DNA from: Brachypodium distachyon | Lineage: Eukaryota > Streptophyta > Magnoliopsida > Poales > Poaceae | Assembly (NCBI RefSeq): GCF_000005505.3 | Contig: NC_016131.3 | Coordinates: 37,597,001-37,661,000, forward strand | Direction of reading: 5' to 3' | Length of the DNA stretch: 64,000 bases | Shown: positions 1-10,934 of the stretch, piece by piece | Numbering within the stretch: position 1 is the stretch's first letter | Layout of the letters: every line of letters starts with the position of its first letter | Made by a program: the position numbers and the translations under genes | The notes under the pieces: generated by a model | What the model saw: only the letters and a program-made list of their open reading frames with translations | What the model was told of the DNA's origin: nothing | Database searches by the model: none

Positions 1-2131
1 AGCTACTCATCGAAGCGAAACAAGACTAGACAACTTCTACGGACTCGCTAGGCATGGTCCCTCACTAGGATGGACAATTCTGCCGGCATGGTCCCTGACT
101 AGGACTGATAATTCGGCCAAATCGGGGGCGGTGCTAAACTTTCACCCGGAACGTGTCCATTTGAGGTACTAGGATGAGCACACCAAACAAAGCCACTCAT
201 CGAAGCGAAACAAGACTAGACTACTTGTACGGACTCGCTAGGCATGGTCCCTCACTTGGTCGGACAATTCGGCAAAATCGGAGTCGGTGCGAAACTTTTA
301 TCGGGAACGTGTCCATTTGAGGTAATAGGATGAACACACCAAACAAAGCTACTCATCGAAGCGAAACAAGACTAGACCAGTTGTACGGACACGCTAGGCA
401 TGGTCCCTCACTAGGACAGACAATAGGCCAAATCCGAGTCGGTGCTAAACTTTGATCCGTAGCGTGTCCATTTGACGTACTAGGATGAGCACACCAAACA
501 AAGCTACTCATCGAAGCGAAACAGGACTAGACAACTTCTACGGACTCGCTAGAAATGGTCCCTCACTAGGACGGACAATGCTGCCGGCATGGTCCCTGAC
601 TAGGACGGACAGATATTCGGCCAAATCGGTGTCGGTGCTAATCTTTGATCCGGAACGTGTCCATTTGAGGTACTAGGATGAGCACACCAAACAAAGCTAC
701 TCATCCAAGCGAAACCAGACGAGACCACTTGTACGGACTCGCTAGGCATGGTCCCTCACTAGAACGCCAAATCAGAGTCGGTGCTAAACTTTGATCCGGA
801 GCGTGTCCATTTGAGGTACTAGGATGAGCACACCAAACAAAGCTACTCATCGAAGCGAAACAAGACTAGGCCACTTGTACGGACTCGCTAGGCAAGGTCC
901 CTCACAACGACAGATACTTCGGCCAAATCCGAGTCGGTGCTAAACTTTGATCTGGAACGTGTCCATTTGAGGTACTAGGATGAGCACACCAAACAAAGCT
1001 ACTCATCGAAGCGAAACAAGACAAGACAACTTGTACGGACTCGCTAGGCCAAGTCCCTCACTAGGTCGGACAATCCGGCGAAATCGGAGTCGGTGCGAAA
1101 CTTTCATACGGTACGTTTCCATTTGAGGTAATAGGATGAACACACAAAACAAAGCTACTCATCGAAGCGAAACCAGACTAGACCACTTGTACGGACTCGC
1201 TAGGCATGGTCCCTCACTAAAACGGACAATTCTGCCGGCATGGTTCCTCAAAACGACAGATAATTTGGCCAAATCGGTGTCGGTGCTAATCTTTGATCCG
1301 AAACGTGTCCATTTGAGGTACTAGGATGAGCACACCAAACAAAGCTACTCATCGAAGCGAAACAAGACTAGACAACTTCTAGGCATGGTCCCTCACTAGG
1401 ACGGACATTTCTGCCGGCATGGTCCCTGGCTAGGACAGATAATTCGGCCAAATCGGGGTCGGTGCTAAACTTTGATCCGTATCGTGTCCATTTGAGGTAC
1501 TAGGATGAGCACACCAAACAAAGCTACTCATCGAAGCGAAACAAGAGTAGACCACTTGTACGTACTCGCTAGGCATGGTCCCTGACTAGGACAGATAATT
1601 CGGTCAAATCAGTGTCGGTGCTAAACTTTATACGGAACATGTCCAATTGAGGTACTAGGATGAGCACACCAAACAAAGCTACTCATTGTAGCGAAACCAG
1701 ACTAGACCACTTGTACGTACTCGCTAGGCAAGGTCCCTCACAACGACAGATAATTCGGCCAAATCGGTGTCGGTGCTAATCTTTGATCCGGAACGTGTCC
1801 ATTTGAGGTACTAGGATGAGCACACCAAACAAAGCTACTCATCGAAGCGAAACAAGACTAGACAACTTCTACGGACTCACTAGGCATGGTCCCTCACAAG
1901 GACGGACAATTCTGCCGGCATGGTCCCTGACTAGGACAGATAATTCGGCCAAATCGGGGTCGGTGCTAAACTTTGATCCGGAACGTGTCCATTTGAGGTA
2001 CTAGGATGAGCACACCAAACAAAGCTACTGATCGAAGCGAAACAAGAGTAGACCACTTGTACGTACTCGCTAGGCATGGTCCCTGACTAGGACAGATAAT
2101 TCGGCCAAATCAGTGTCGTTGCTAAACTTTA
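1..2131 (+). repeat. Satellite array, left block (156-bp and ~189-bp monomers)
   Basis: Head-to-tail satellite. The landmark AGGTACTAGGATGAGCACAC recurs with successive starts near 164, 320, 475 and 668, giving spacings of 156, 155 and 193. The longer monomers carry a second copy of the segment around CATGGTCCCT, linked by GGACAATTCTGCCGG. Monomers here differ from each other at many positions, more than in the array after 37 kb. Short open frames of about 62 codons recur once per long monomer because 189 is a multiple of three and TAG lies in the landmark. They are not genes. The block ends where the first retrotransposon copy begins. Confidence 0.97.
823..1680 (+). repeat. Satellite segmental duplication, copy 1 (partner 6105-6975)
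   Basis: The order of variant monomers here is repeated 5282 bp downstream. It includes a monomer with CTCACAACGACAGATA, then one with AGGTCGGACAATCCGGCG, then a long monomer starting ATGAACACACAAAAC. Copy 1 lacks 11 bp near 1379 that copy 2 keeps, so the offset changes after that point. This is a multi-monomer duplication within the older left array, now separated by the first retrotransposon copy and other satellite. Confidence 0.75.
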
Positions 2132-3933
2132 TACACCTAGGTTGGTTTGTTACCGAGGCATCGATACATTTAATATTCGGAGGGCTTGGTCATGCCGCTG
2201 GCCATCACCTTCCTGTTTTGCATGGTAAGAACTTGTAAGAACTTGATTTTTAGCTTGAGAGTTGAGCGACTTGTAGCCACATCCTAGTAGTTGATAGGAA
2301 CATATTACTATGATTTGTTTCTTGTTTTCTACTAACCATGACAGGACTTACACGAAGCATGGCAACTAGACCGATGCTATCCCGTGACCGCGATGAGTGC
2401 TTTTCACCACGGCCATCCTCCACGTCTCTTGTTGATAATGCCACGGCAACGGTACAAAACAATCCTTCTAATACAATTAAATTGTGTGTACCTTTCTTTG
2501 AGGGGGAAAATGATGCTGAAACGTATATAGATTGGGAGCTAGCTTTAACTGAACAATTCACATGCTTCCATGTACTAGATGGTCGTAAGGTCCAATTGCT
2601 AGTAGTAAATTTCGTTTTGATGCATTATCATGGTGGTGTGAGATAGTTAGAGAAAACAAAATACCTCATACTTGGATTGATATGAAGAAAATCATGAGAG
2701 AAAAATATGTTCCTCCAAGTTATGCTTATGAGTTGCGTTCCAAATTACGACGTTTGACACAAGATGATAAATCTGTTGATGATTACTACCATGAGTTCCA
2801 AGTTATAAGATTGCGGTCTGGTTTAGATGAAACCGAACAAAGAAAAATGGATAAATTTTATTGTGGGCTTAACTTTGATATTTCTTACATAATTGAATAC
2901 GGAAAATACGACTCTCTATTGTGTTTGCTTAATCTTGCTCGTGAAGCGGAGAGGAAATTGGAGAGAAGGTGTACAAGAAACGTGTTGAGCCTACGAGGTA
3001 ATGATAAAGATGATTGTGTTGCTGAACAAAATATGACATGTGATGAAATAAATGAGATACCCGTTGAATTTTCTGCACCATGTGAAATTGTTGATTTACA
3101 TGTTGATTTGAGTGCACCTACTGCTGAAATTAATTCTTCTAATGATTTGAGTGCACATATTAATTTTGATATTGATGAGAATGAATCATGGGAGGAAATA
3201 ACTAATGTTTTGGGAGAAGCATGTGATGTAGATAAATTTGGTTTAGGTTGTCTCGAGTTAATTACACATGGAGTGATTGAGAACGATCCACCTATTAATT
3301 CTTTGTGTTATATTGCACTTGATAGTCCCATGTATTTGTCGCATGCAATGGATAAACTGTGTGAGTTAACAATTTCGAAATCTTTTGCTGTTCATGGATA
3401 CACAATTTATTTAATTGGACAACATGATGTGAACAATAACATTTTGGTGCATGAGATTTGCATTACTTGTGATAATTTTCCTCTCTTGGGAGAAAATAAA
3501 TTTTTGCACATGCTTAATCATTTTGATATGACCTCCATTATAGGTGTTGATTATTTGCCAAATAGTTATTTACATGCTTGTTTGAATATTAGTGCTTTGA
3601 CTTGCTCTAAATTTCAGCATATTGTAGTAACTAATTTGGATACTATTCATTATTATTCTCCAATGTTGGGATGGTGTAATGGTGAGCGGTGCAAACCAAA
3701 TACAAGAAATCGTTTCGCTTATAAATGCAAACAATATTGTCAATCTTCTTGCTGGAAAGTTATTCATCATGATTGTTTTACTAATTATCTCATGAGACTT
3801 TGTTATAAAAGATTAATTGTGCAAGAAAGGAGATGTATAAAGATGGATGACATATACATATACCATGCACACACTTTGTCTATTTTGTCAGTCTCTTTAC
3901 AGCACAAACGATGCCGAGGACGGCTTTCCTTTC

Positions 3934-3946
3934 AAGAAAGGGAGGA
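3934..3946 (+). other. Polypurine tract of copy 1
   Basis: AAGAAAGGGAGGA, 13 purines in a row, abuts the TGATATGG start of the 3' LTR. This is the plus-strand primer position in LTR retrotransposons and fixes the LTR boundary at 3947. The tract is also translated inside the Gag frame, around residues FQEREDD. Confidence 0.9.
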
Positions 3947-4989
3947 TGATATGGACATGCTAACCATGGGTACGACCTTTGGTACCCTCAATTCTATAAT
4001 ATTTGACAAGATTTATAATCAGGTGAATTCTAGTAGTAATTGTTTTCATTGTCATATTTATGAAGAGGCGGAGCTACTACTATCTTGTCTCGTTTTATTA
4101 CGTAGGCATCTTGTCGAGCTTTTCAAATCCAAGGTCAAGATGAGATACGATGGAGACGAACGGGAGGGCCAACAAGAATCAAGCATTCATACAGCTGAGA
4201 GGGAAGGATTTAAAGTGTACTTTCCAACAAATCAAACGGCACATGATTCGGAGCTTGCTAGAGAAAGATATCACGAATTAAAGTTGAATCCGATTCGGGT
4301 CCGAGCTGCCAGGAGACCCGAATTTGTTTTAATCACCCAGGCCGCATCCGGAGTCCAAATCAAGCAAACAAGTACTTGTTGGAAAGATAATTACAAGACC
4401 TTTCCAAGGGATCTGGCCCCATCAAGAGATTCGACTCGTGCTGACCGTGGCGGACAAAACAACCTGACGGATCTGTTTTTCTGTTTCCTAAAGAGTTGTA
4501 GTTTGTTAGGAAAGTTAGAGATAGAGTTGGATTTCGGACTCCTTATTCAAGGTGGACGAAAATATCTCTCCCTCCTCCTTTATATACCCCATGAGCCCCC
4601 CTAAGGAGCCTGGGATTTTGATTAGATAAAGTTTAGCCATCTTTGCTACTTTCGTGTAATCGCGTGTGTCGGTTAGACCACCTGTTTTACCGTCGTCAAG
4701 ACTCCAACTTATCGTCTCGTTGAGACATTGGTTTGATATAGTATATTCGCAATTTTAGATTGCATCCGCTATTTATCTTGTTCTGGCTTGTTCTTCGATT
4801 GCTTGCAGGAACAAAGACCTTCGTGGTCAGGTTGATCGTGCCCCCGCGTGATCAATAACCCTTTGGAGTTGGTGTATCGATTGCTAAGGCGCTGCCTCCT
4901 AGGCCGTAGTCAGATCGTCAACGTCACCTCCTACCCAAATCGAGAGTTACCAATCTCATCGAAAGATCGTGCCACCCGCACCCGTATCA
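3947..4989 (+). repeat. 3' LTR of copy 1 (1043 bp)
   Basis: Begins TGATATGGACATGC and ends CACCCGTATCA, so the termini form the inverted pair TGATA/TATCA. It has the same length as the 5' LTR at 12572-13614 and is closely similar throughout. The left 635 bp (U3) contains the open frame described for gag. The remainder carries a TATA box at 4578-4588 and R-U5. Satellite resumes immediately at 4990. Confidence 0.93.
4578..4588 (+). promoter_or_regulatory. Candidate LTR TATA box, copy 1
   Basis: CTTTATATACC lies about 630 bp into the LTR and is conserved in all three full LTRs. Transcription would start roughly 30 bp downstream, near 4610-4620, marking the U3/R border. Promoter activity is inferred from position and motif only. 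Confidence 0.6.
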
Positions 4990-7900
4990 CTAGACCACTT
5001 GGACGGCCAAGCTAGGCATGGTCCCTCACCAGAACGGACAATTCTGCCGGCACGGTCCCTCACTAGGACGGACAAATCGGCCAAATCCGAGTCGGTGCTA
5101 AACTTTGATCCGGAACTTGTCCATTTGAGGTACTAGGATGAGCACACCAAACAAACCTACTTATCGCTAGACCAGTTGTACGAACACGCTAGGCATGGTC
5201 CCTCACTAGGACGGACAATCGGCCAAATCCGAGGCGGTGCTAAACTTTGATCCGGAACGTGTCCATTTGAGGTACTAGGATGAGCACACCAAACAAAGCT
5301 ACTCATAGAAGCGAAACAAGACTAGACAACTTCTACGGACTCGCTAGAAATGGTCCCTCACTAGGACGGACAATTCTGCCGGCATGGTCCCTGACTAGGA
5401 CAGATAATTCGGCCAAATCGGTGTCGGTGCTAATCATTGATCCGGAACGTGTCCATTTGACGTACTAGGATGAGCACACCAAACAAAGCTACTCATCCAA
5501 GCGAAACCATACTAGACCAATTGTACGGACTCGCTAGGCATGGTCCCTCACTAGAATAGACAATCCGGCCAAATCAGAGTCGGTGCGAAACTTTTATACG
5601 GTACGTTTCCATTTGAGGTAATAGGATGAACACAGAAAACAAAGCTACTCATCGAAGCGGAACCAGAATAGGCAAGGTCCCTCACTTGGACGGACAATTC
5701 TGCCCGCATGGTCCCTCACTAGGACAGATAATTCGGCCAAATCGGTGTCGGTGCTAAACTTTGATCCGGAACGTCTCCATTTGAGGCACTAGGATGAGCA
5801 CACCAAACAAAAGCTACTCATCGAAGCGAAACAAGAATAGACCACTTGTACGTACTCGCTAGGCATGGTCCCTGACTAGGACAGATAATTCGGCCAAATC
5901 GGTGTCGGTGCTAAACTTTGATCCGGAACGTGCCCATTTGAGGTACTTGGATGAGCGCACCAAACAAAGCTACTCATCGAAGCGAAACAAGACTAGACCA
6001 GTTGTACGGACACGCTAGGCATGGTCCCTCACTAGGACAGACAATAGGCCAAATCCGAGTCGGTGCTAAACTTTGATCCGGAGCGTGTCCATTTGACATA
6101 CTAGGATGAGCACACCAAACAAAGCTACTCATCGAAGCGAAACAAGACTAGGCCACTTGTACGGACTCGCTAGGCAAGGTCCCTCACAACGACAGATAAT
6201 TCGGCCAAATCCGAGTCGGTGCTAAACTTTGATCTGGAACGTGTCCATTTGAGGTACTAGGATGAGCACACCAAACAAAGCTACTCATCGAAGCGAAACA
6301 AGACTAGACAACTTGTACGGACTCGCTAGGCCAGGTCCCTCACTAGGTCGGACAATCCGGCGAAATCGGAGTCGGTGCGAAACTTTCATACGGTACGTTT
6401 CAGTTTGAGGTAATAGGATGAATACACAAAACAAAGCTACTCATCGAAGCGAAACCAGACTAGACCACTTGTACGGACTCGCTAGGCATGGTCCCTCACT
6501 AGAACGGACAATTCTGCCGGCATGGTTCCTCACAACGACAAATAATTCGGCCAAATCGGTGTCGGTGCTAATCTTTGATCCCGAACGTGTCCATTTTAGG
6601 TACTAGGATGAGCACACCAAACAAAGCTACTCATCGAAGCGAAACAAGACTAGACAACTTCTACGGACTCGCTAGGCATGGTCCCTCACTAGAACGGACA
6701 ATTCTGCCGGCATGGTTCCTCACAACGACAGATAATTCGGCCAAATCGGTGTCGGTGCTAAACTTTGATCCGTACCGTGTCCATTTGAGGTACTAGGATG
6801 AGCACACCAAACAAAGCTACTCATCGAAGCGAAACAAGAGTAGACCACTCGTACGTACTCGCTAGGCATGGTCCCTGACTAGGACAGATAATTCGGCCAA
6901 ATCAGTGTCGGTGCTAAACTTTATACGGAAGGTGTCCAATTGAGGTACTAGGATGAGCACACCAAACAAAGCTACTCATCGAAGCGAAACAAGACTAGAC
7001 CACTTGTACGTACTCGATAGGCATGGTCCCTGACTAGGACGGACAATTCGGCCAAATCAGTGTCGGTGCTAAACTTTATACGGAACGTGTCCATTTTGAG
7101 GTACTAGGATGAGCACACCAAACAAAGCTACTCATTGTAGCGAAACCAGACTAGACCACTGGTACGGCCAAGCTAGATATGGTCCCTCACTAGAACGGAC
7201 AATTCTGCCGGCACGGTCCCTCACTAGGACGGACAAATCGGCCAAATCCGAGTCGGTGCTAAACTTTGATCCGGAACTTGTCCATTTGAGGTACTGGGAT
7301 GAGCACACCAAACAAACCTACTTATCGAAGCGAACAAGACTAGACCAGTTGTAAGAACACGCTAGGCATGGTCCCTCACTAGGACGGACAATCGGGCAAA
7401 TCCGAGGCGGTGCTAAACTTTGATCCGGAACGTGTCCATTTGAGGTACTAGGATGAGCACACCAAACAAAGCTACTCATCAAAGCGAAACAAGACTAGAC
7501 AACTTCTACAGACTCGCTAGAAATGGTCCCTCACTAGGACGGACAATTCTGCCGGCATGGTCCCTGACTAGGACAGATAATTCGGCCAAATCGGTGTCGG
7601 TGCTAATCATGATCCGGAACGTGTCCATTTGAGGTACTAGGATGAGCACACCAAACAAAGCTACTCATCCAAGCGAAACCATACTAGACCACTTGTACGG
7701 ACTCGCTAGGCATGGTCCCTCACTTGAATAGACAATCCGGCCAAATCAGAGTCGGTGCTAAACTTTGATCCGGAGCGTGTCCTTTTGAGGTACTAGGATG
7801 AGCACACCAAACAAAGCTACTCATCGAAGCGAAACAAGACTAGACCACTTGTACGGACTCGCTAGGCAAGGTCCCTCACTACGACCGATAATGCGGCCAA

Positions 7901-8896
7901 ATCCGAGTCGGTGCTAAACTTTGATCAGGAACGTGTCCATTTGAGGTACTAGGATGAGCACACCAAACAAAGCTACTCATCGAAGCGAAACAAGACTAGA
8001 CAACTTGTACGGACTCGCTAGGTAAGGTCCCTCACTAGGTCGGACAATCGGCCAAATCCGAGTCGGTGCGAAACTTTTATACGGTACGTTTCCATTTGAG
8101 GTAATAGGATGAACACACAAAAAAAAGCTACTCATCGAAGCGAAACCAGAATAGACCACTTGTACGGACTCGCTAGGCAAGGTCCCTCACTTGGACGGAC
8201 AATTCTGCCCGCATGGTCCCTCACTAGGACAGATAATTCGGCCAAATCGGTGTCGGTGCTAAACTTTGATCCGGAACGTCTCCATTTGAGGTACTAGGAT
8301 GAGCACAGCAAACAAAGCTACTCATCGAAGCGAAACAAGACTAGACCAATTGTACGGACACGCTAGGCATGGTCCCTCACTAGGACAGACAATAGGCCAA
8401 ATCCGAGTCGGTGCTAAACTTTGATCCGGAACGTGTCCATTTGAGGTACTAGGATGAGCACACCAAACAAACCTACTTATCGAAGCGAAACAAGACTAGA
8501 CCAGTTCTACGAACACGCTAGGCATGGTCCCTCACTAGGACGGACAATCGGCCAAATCCGAGGCGGTGCTAAACTTTGATCCGAAACGTGTCCATTTGAG
8601 GTACTAGGATGAGCACACCATACAAAGCTACTCATCGAAGCGAAACAAGACTAGACAACTTCTACGGACTCGCTAGGCATGGTCCCTCACTAGGACGGAC
8701 AATTCTGCCGGCATGGTCCCTGACTAGGACAGATAATTCGGCCAAATCGGGGTCGGTGCTAAACTTTGATCTGTACCGTGTCCATTTGAGGTACTAGGAT
8801 GAGCACGTCAAACAAAGCTACTCATCGAATCGAAACAAGAATAGACCACTTGTACGTACTCGCTAGGCATGGTGCCTGACTAGGACAGATAATTCG
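4990..8896 (+). repeat. Satellite array between retrotransposon copies 1 and 2
   Basis: Same satellite and orientation as 1-2131, with long and short monomers mixed. Long forms include 5280-5468, 6418-6606, 8109-8297 and 8609-8797. Multi-monomer similarity is visible internally: the monomers from about 5090 to 5790 resemble those from about 7250 to 8290, with deletions, sharing the variants ACTTGTCCATTTGAGG and ACAAACCTACTTATCG. The array ends in AATTCG at 8896, directly against the truncated 3' end of copy 2. Confidence 0.97.
6105..6975 (+). repeat. Satellite segmental duplication, copy 2 (partner 823-1680)
   Basis: Matches 823-1680 at an offset of 5282 bp up to about 6660, then at about 5293 because the partner has lost 11 bp. 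The same consecutive variant monomers occur in the same order, so the duplicated unit spanned several monomers. Confidence 0.75.
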
Positions 8897-10934
8897 TACT
8901 TGTTTGCTTGATTTGGACTCCGGATGCGGCCTGAGTGATTAAAACAAATTCGGGTCTCCTGGCAGCTCGGACCCGAATCGGATTCAACTTTAATTCGTGA
9001 TATCTTTCTCTAGCAAGCTCCGAATCATGTGCCGTTTGATTTGTTGGAAAGTACACTTGAAATCCTTCCCTCTCAACTGTATGAATGCTTGATTCTTGTT
9101 GGCCCTCCCGTTCGCCTCCATCGTATCTCATCTTGACCTTGGACTTGAAGAGCTCGAAAAGATGCCTACGTAATAAAACGAGACAAGATAGTAGTAGCTC
9201 CGCCTCTTCATAAACATGACAATGAAAACAATTACTACTAGAATTCACCTGATTATAAATCTTGTCAAATATTATAAAATTGAGGGTACCAAAGGTCGTA
9301 TCCATGGTTAGCATGTCCATATCATCCTCCCTTTCTTGAAAGGAAAGCCGTCCTCGGCGTCCTTTGTGCTGTAAAGAGACTGACAAAATAGACAAAGTGT
9401 GTGCATGGTATATGTATATGTCATCCATCTTTATACATCTCCTTTCTTGCACAATTAATCTTTTATAACAAAGTCTCATGAGATAATTAGTAAAACAATC
9501 ATGATGAATAACATTCCAGCAAGAAGATTGACAATATTGTTTGCATTTATAAGCGAAACGATTTCTTGTATTTGGTTTGCACCGCTCACCATTACACCAT
9601 CCCAACATTGGAGAATAATAATGAATAGTATCCAAATTAGTTACTACAATATGCTGAAATTTAGAGCAAGTCAAAGCACTAATATTCAAACAAGCATGTA
9701 AATAACTATTTGGCAAATAATCAACACCTATATTGGAGGTCCTATCAAAATGATTAAGCATGTGCAAAAATTTATTTTCTCCCAAGAGAGGAAAATTATC
9801 ACAAGTAGTACAAATCTCATGCACCAAAATGATATTGTTCACATCATCTTGTCCAATTAAATGAATTATGTATCCATGAACAGCAAAAGATTTCGAAATT
9901 GGTAACTCACACAGTTTATCCATTGCATGCGACAAATACATGGGACTATCAAGTGCAATATAACACAAAGAATTAATAGGTGGATCGTTCTCAATCACTC
10001 CATGTGTAATTAAGTCGACACAATCTAAACCAAATTTATCTACATCACATGTTTCTCCCAAAACATTAGTTATTTCCTCACATGATTCATTCTCATCAAT
10101 ATCAAAATTAATATGTGCACTCAAATCATTAGAAGAATTAATTTCAGCAGTAGGTGCACTCAAATCAGCATGTAAATCAACAATTTCACATGGTGCAGAA
10201 AATTCAACGGGTATCTCATTTATTTCATCACATGTCATATTTTGTTCAGCAACACAATCATCTTTATCATTACCTTGTAGGCTCAACACGTTTCTTGTAC
10301 ACCTTCTCTCCAATTTCCTCTCCGCTTCACGAGCAAGATTAAGCAAACACAATAGAGAGTCGTATTTTCCGTATTCAATTATGTAAGAAATATCAAAGTT
10401 AAGCCCACAATAAAACCTATCCATTTTTCTTTGTTCGGTTTCATCTAAACCAGATCGCAAGGTTAAAATTTGGAACTCATGGTAGTAATCATCAACAGTT
10501 TTATCATCTTGTGTCAAACGTCGTAATTTGGAACGCAACTCATAAGCATAACTTGGAGGAACATATTTTTCTCTCATGATTTTCTTCATATCAATCCAAG
10601 TATGAGGTATTTTGTTTTCTCTAACTATCTCACACCACCATGATAATGCATCAAAACGAAATTTACTACTAGCAATTTGGACCTTACGACCATCTAGTAC
10701 ATGGAAGCATGTGAATTGTTCAGTTAAAGCTAGCTCCCAATCTATATACGTTTCAGCATCATTTTCCCCCTCAAAGAAAAGTACACACAATTTAATTGTA
10801 TTAGAAGGATTGTTTTGTACCGTTGCCGTGGCATTATCAACAAGAGACGTGGAGGATGGCCGTGGTGAAAAGCACTCATCGCGGTCACGGGATAGCATCG
10901 GTCTAGTTGCCATGCTTCGTGTAAGTCCTGTCAT
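8880..10934 (-). CDS. gag: Retrotransposon Gag polyprotein of copy 2, open but 3' truncated
   Basis: 684 codons, of which about 679 belong to the element; the last few and the stop are read from flanking satellite. Residues ~52-211 form a retrotransposon Gag (capsid-like) domain: FFEGENDAETYIDWE, then RFDALSWWCEI, KKIMREKYVPPSY, DDYYHEFQ and LNLAREAERKLERR. In this family Gag assembles the particle that packages element RNA. No CCHC zinc knuckle, protease, reverse transcriptase or integrase motif follows. Residues ~212-536 are Cys- and Asn-rich and unrecognised. From about residue 537 the frame enters the 3' LTR. The start ATG at 10934 follows a leader of about 1.6 kb and is conserved in copy 1. 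Gag assignment is firm; the C-terminal function is unknown. Confidence 0.88.
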   Translation of the reverse strand: MTGLTRSMATRPMLSRDRDECFSPRPSSTSLVDNATATVQNNPSNTIKLCVLFFEGENDAETYIDWELALTEQFTCFHVLDGRKVQIASSKFRFDALSWWCEIVRENKIPHTWIDMKKIMREKYVPPSYAYELRSKLRRLTQDDKTVDDYYHEFQILTLRSGLDETEQRKMDRFYCGLNFDISYIIEYGKYDSLLCLLNLAREAERKLERRCTRNVLSLQGNDKDDCVAEQNMTCDEINEIPVEFSAPCEIVDLHADLSAPTAEINSSNDLSAHINFDIDENESCEEITNVLGETCDVDKFGLDCVDLITHGVIENDPPINSLCYIALDSPMYLSHAMDKLCELPISKSFAVHGYIIHLIGQDDVNNIILVHEICTTCDNFPLLGENKFLHMLNHFDRTSNIGVDYLPNSYLHACLNISALTCSKFQHIVVTNLDTIHYYSPMLGWCNGERCKPNTRNRFAYKCKQYCQSSCWNVIHHDCFTNYLMRLCYKRLIVQERRCIKMDDIYIYHAHTLSILSVSLQHKGRRGRLSFQEREDDMDMLTMDTTFGTLNFIIFDKIYNQVNSSSNCFHCHVYEEAELLLSCLVLLRRHLFELFKSKVKMRYDGGEREGQQESSIHTVEREGFQVYFPTNQTAHDSELARERYHELKLNPIRVRAARRPEFVLITQAASGVQIKQTSTNYLS
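8897..9324 (-). repeat. Truncated 3' LTR of copy 2
   Basis: On the minus strand this starts TGATATGG right after the polypurine tract and matches the first 428 bp of the 1043-bp LTR. The terminal 615 bp, including the TATA box, R and U5, are missing. It meets satellite (AATTCG) without a visible duplication. It still encodes the C-terminal Gag extension. Confidence 0.88.
9325..9337 (-). other. Polypurine tract of copy 2
   Basis: The minus strand reads AAGAAAGGGAGGA immediately before TGATATGG, identical to copy 1. It supports the LTR boundary at 9324. Confidence 0.9.

Larger units (their letters stand above)
2338..4604 (+). pseudogene. gag: gag of copy 1, frameshifted
   Basis: Same gene as the minus-strand frame at 8880-10934. 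The start is MTGLTRSMATRP at 2338. One A is missing near 2593 (TCCAATTG here, TCCAAATTG in copy 2), so the first frame stops at 2646 and the downstream part is open from about 2682 in another frame. Joined conceptually, the frame would be about 755 codons. The N-terminal third is a retrotransposon Gag domain. The next ~320 residues match no domain I recognise and show no CCHC zinc knuckle. The last ~219 codons lie inside the 3' LTR, and the stop at 4602-4604 follows the LTR TATA box. Copy 1 and copy 2 differ by scattered amino-acid changes such as KSVDD against KTVDD. Confidence 0.85.
2132..4989 (+). mobile_element. Gag-only LTR retrotransposon, copy 1 (5' truncated)
   Basis: Plus-strand remnant of the family best seen at 8897-13614. 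It keeps the end of the leader, the gag region, the polypurine tract and a complete 1043-bp 3' LTR; the 5' LTR, primer site and most of the leader are missing. The left junction shares TAC between satellite (TTTATACGG) and element (TCTACACCTAGG), so the break point is ambiguous by about 3 bp. The right end is the LTR terminus GTATCA followed directly by satellite. No target-site duplication can be tested because one end is lost. No pol domain is present. The family resembles the plant elements called TR-GAG, which carry only gag and depend on another element's enzymes. Confidence 0.9.

Noticed and set aside
3000..3946. Degraded reverse transcriptase or integrase downstream of Gag
   Set aside because: No YxDD, HHCC, DDE or protease motif is visible in the open frame of either copy, and the polypurine tract follows directly.
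4377..4989. A shorter LTR of 613 bp starting at TGTTGGAAAG
   Set aside because: TGTTGG looks like a typical LTR start, but no polypurine tract precedes it and both 5' LTR copies extend further to TGATATGG. That longer boundary has a perfect 13-bp polypurine tract and TGATA/TATCA inverted ends.
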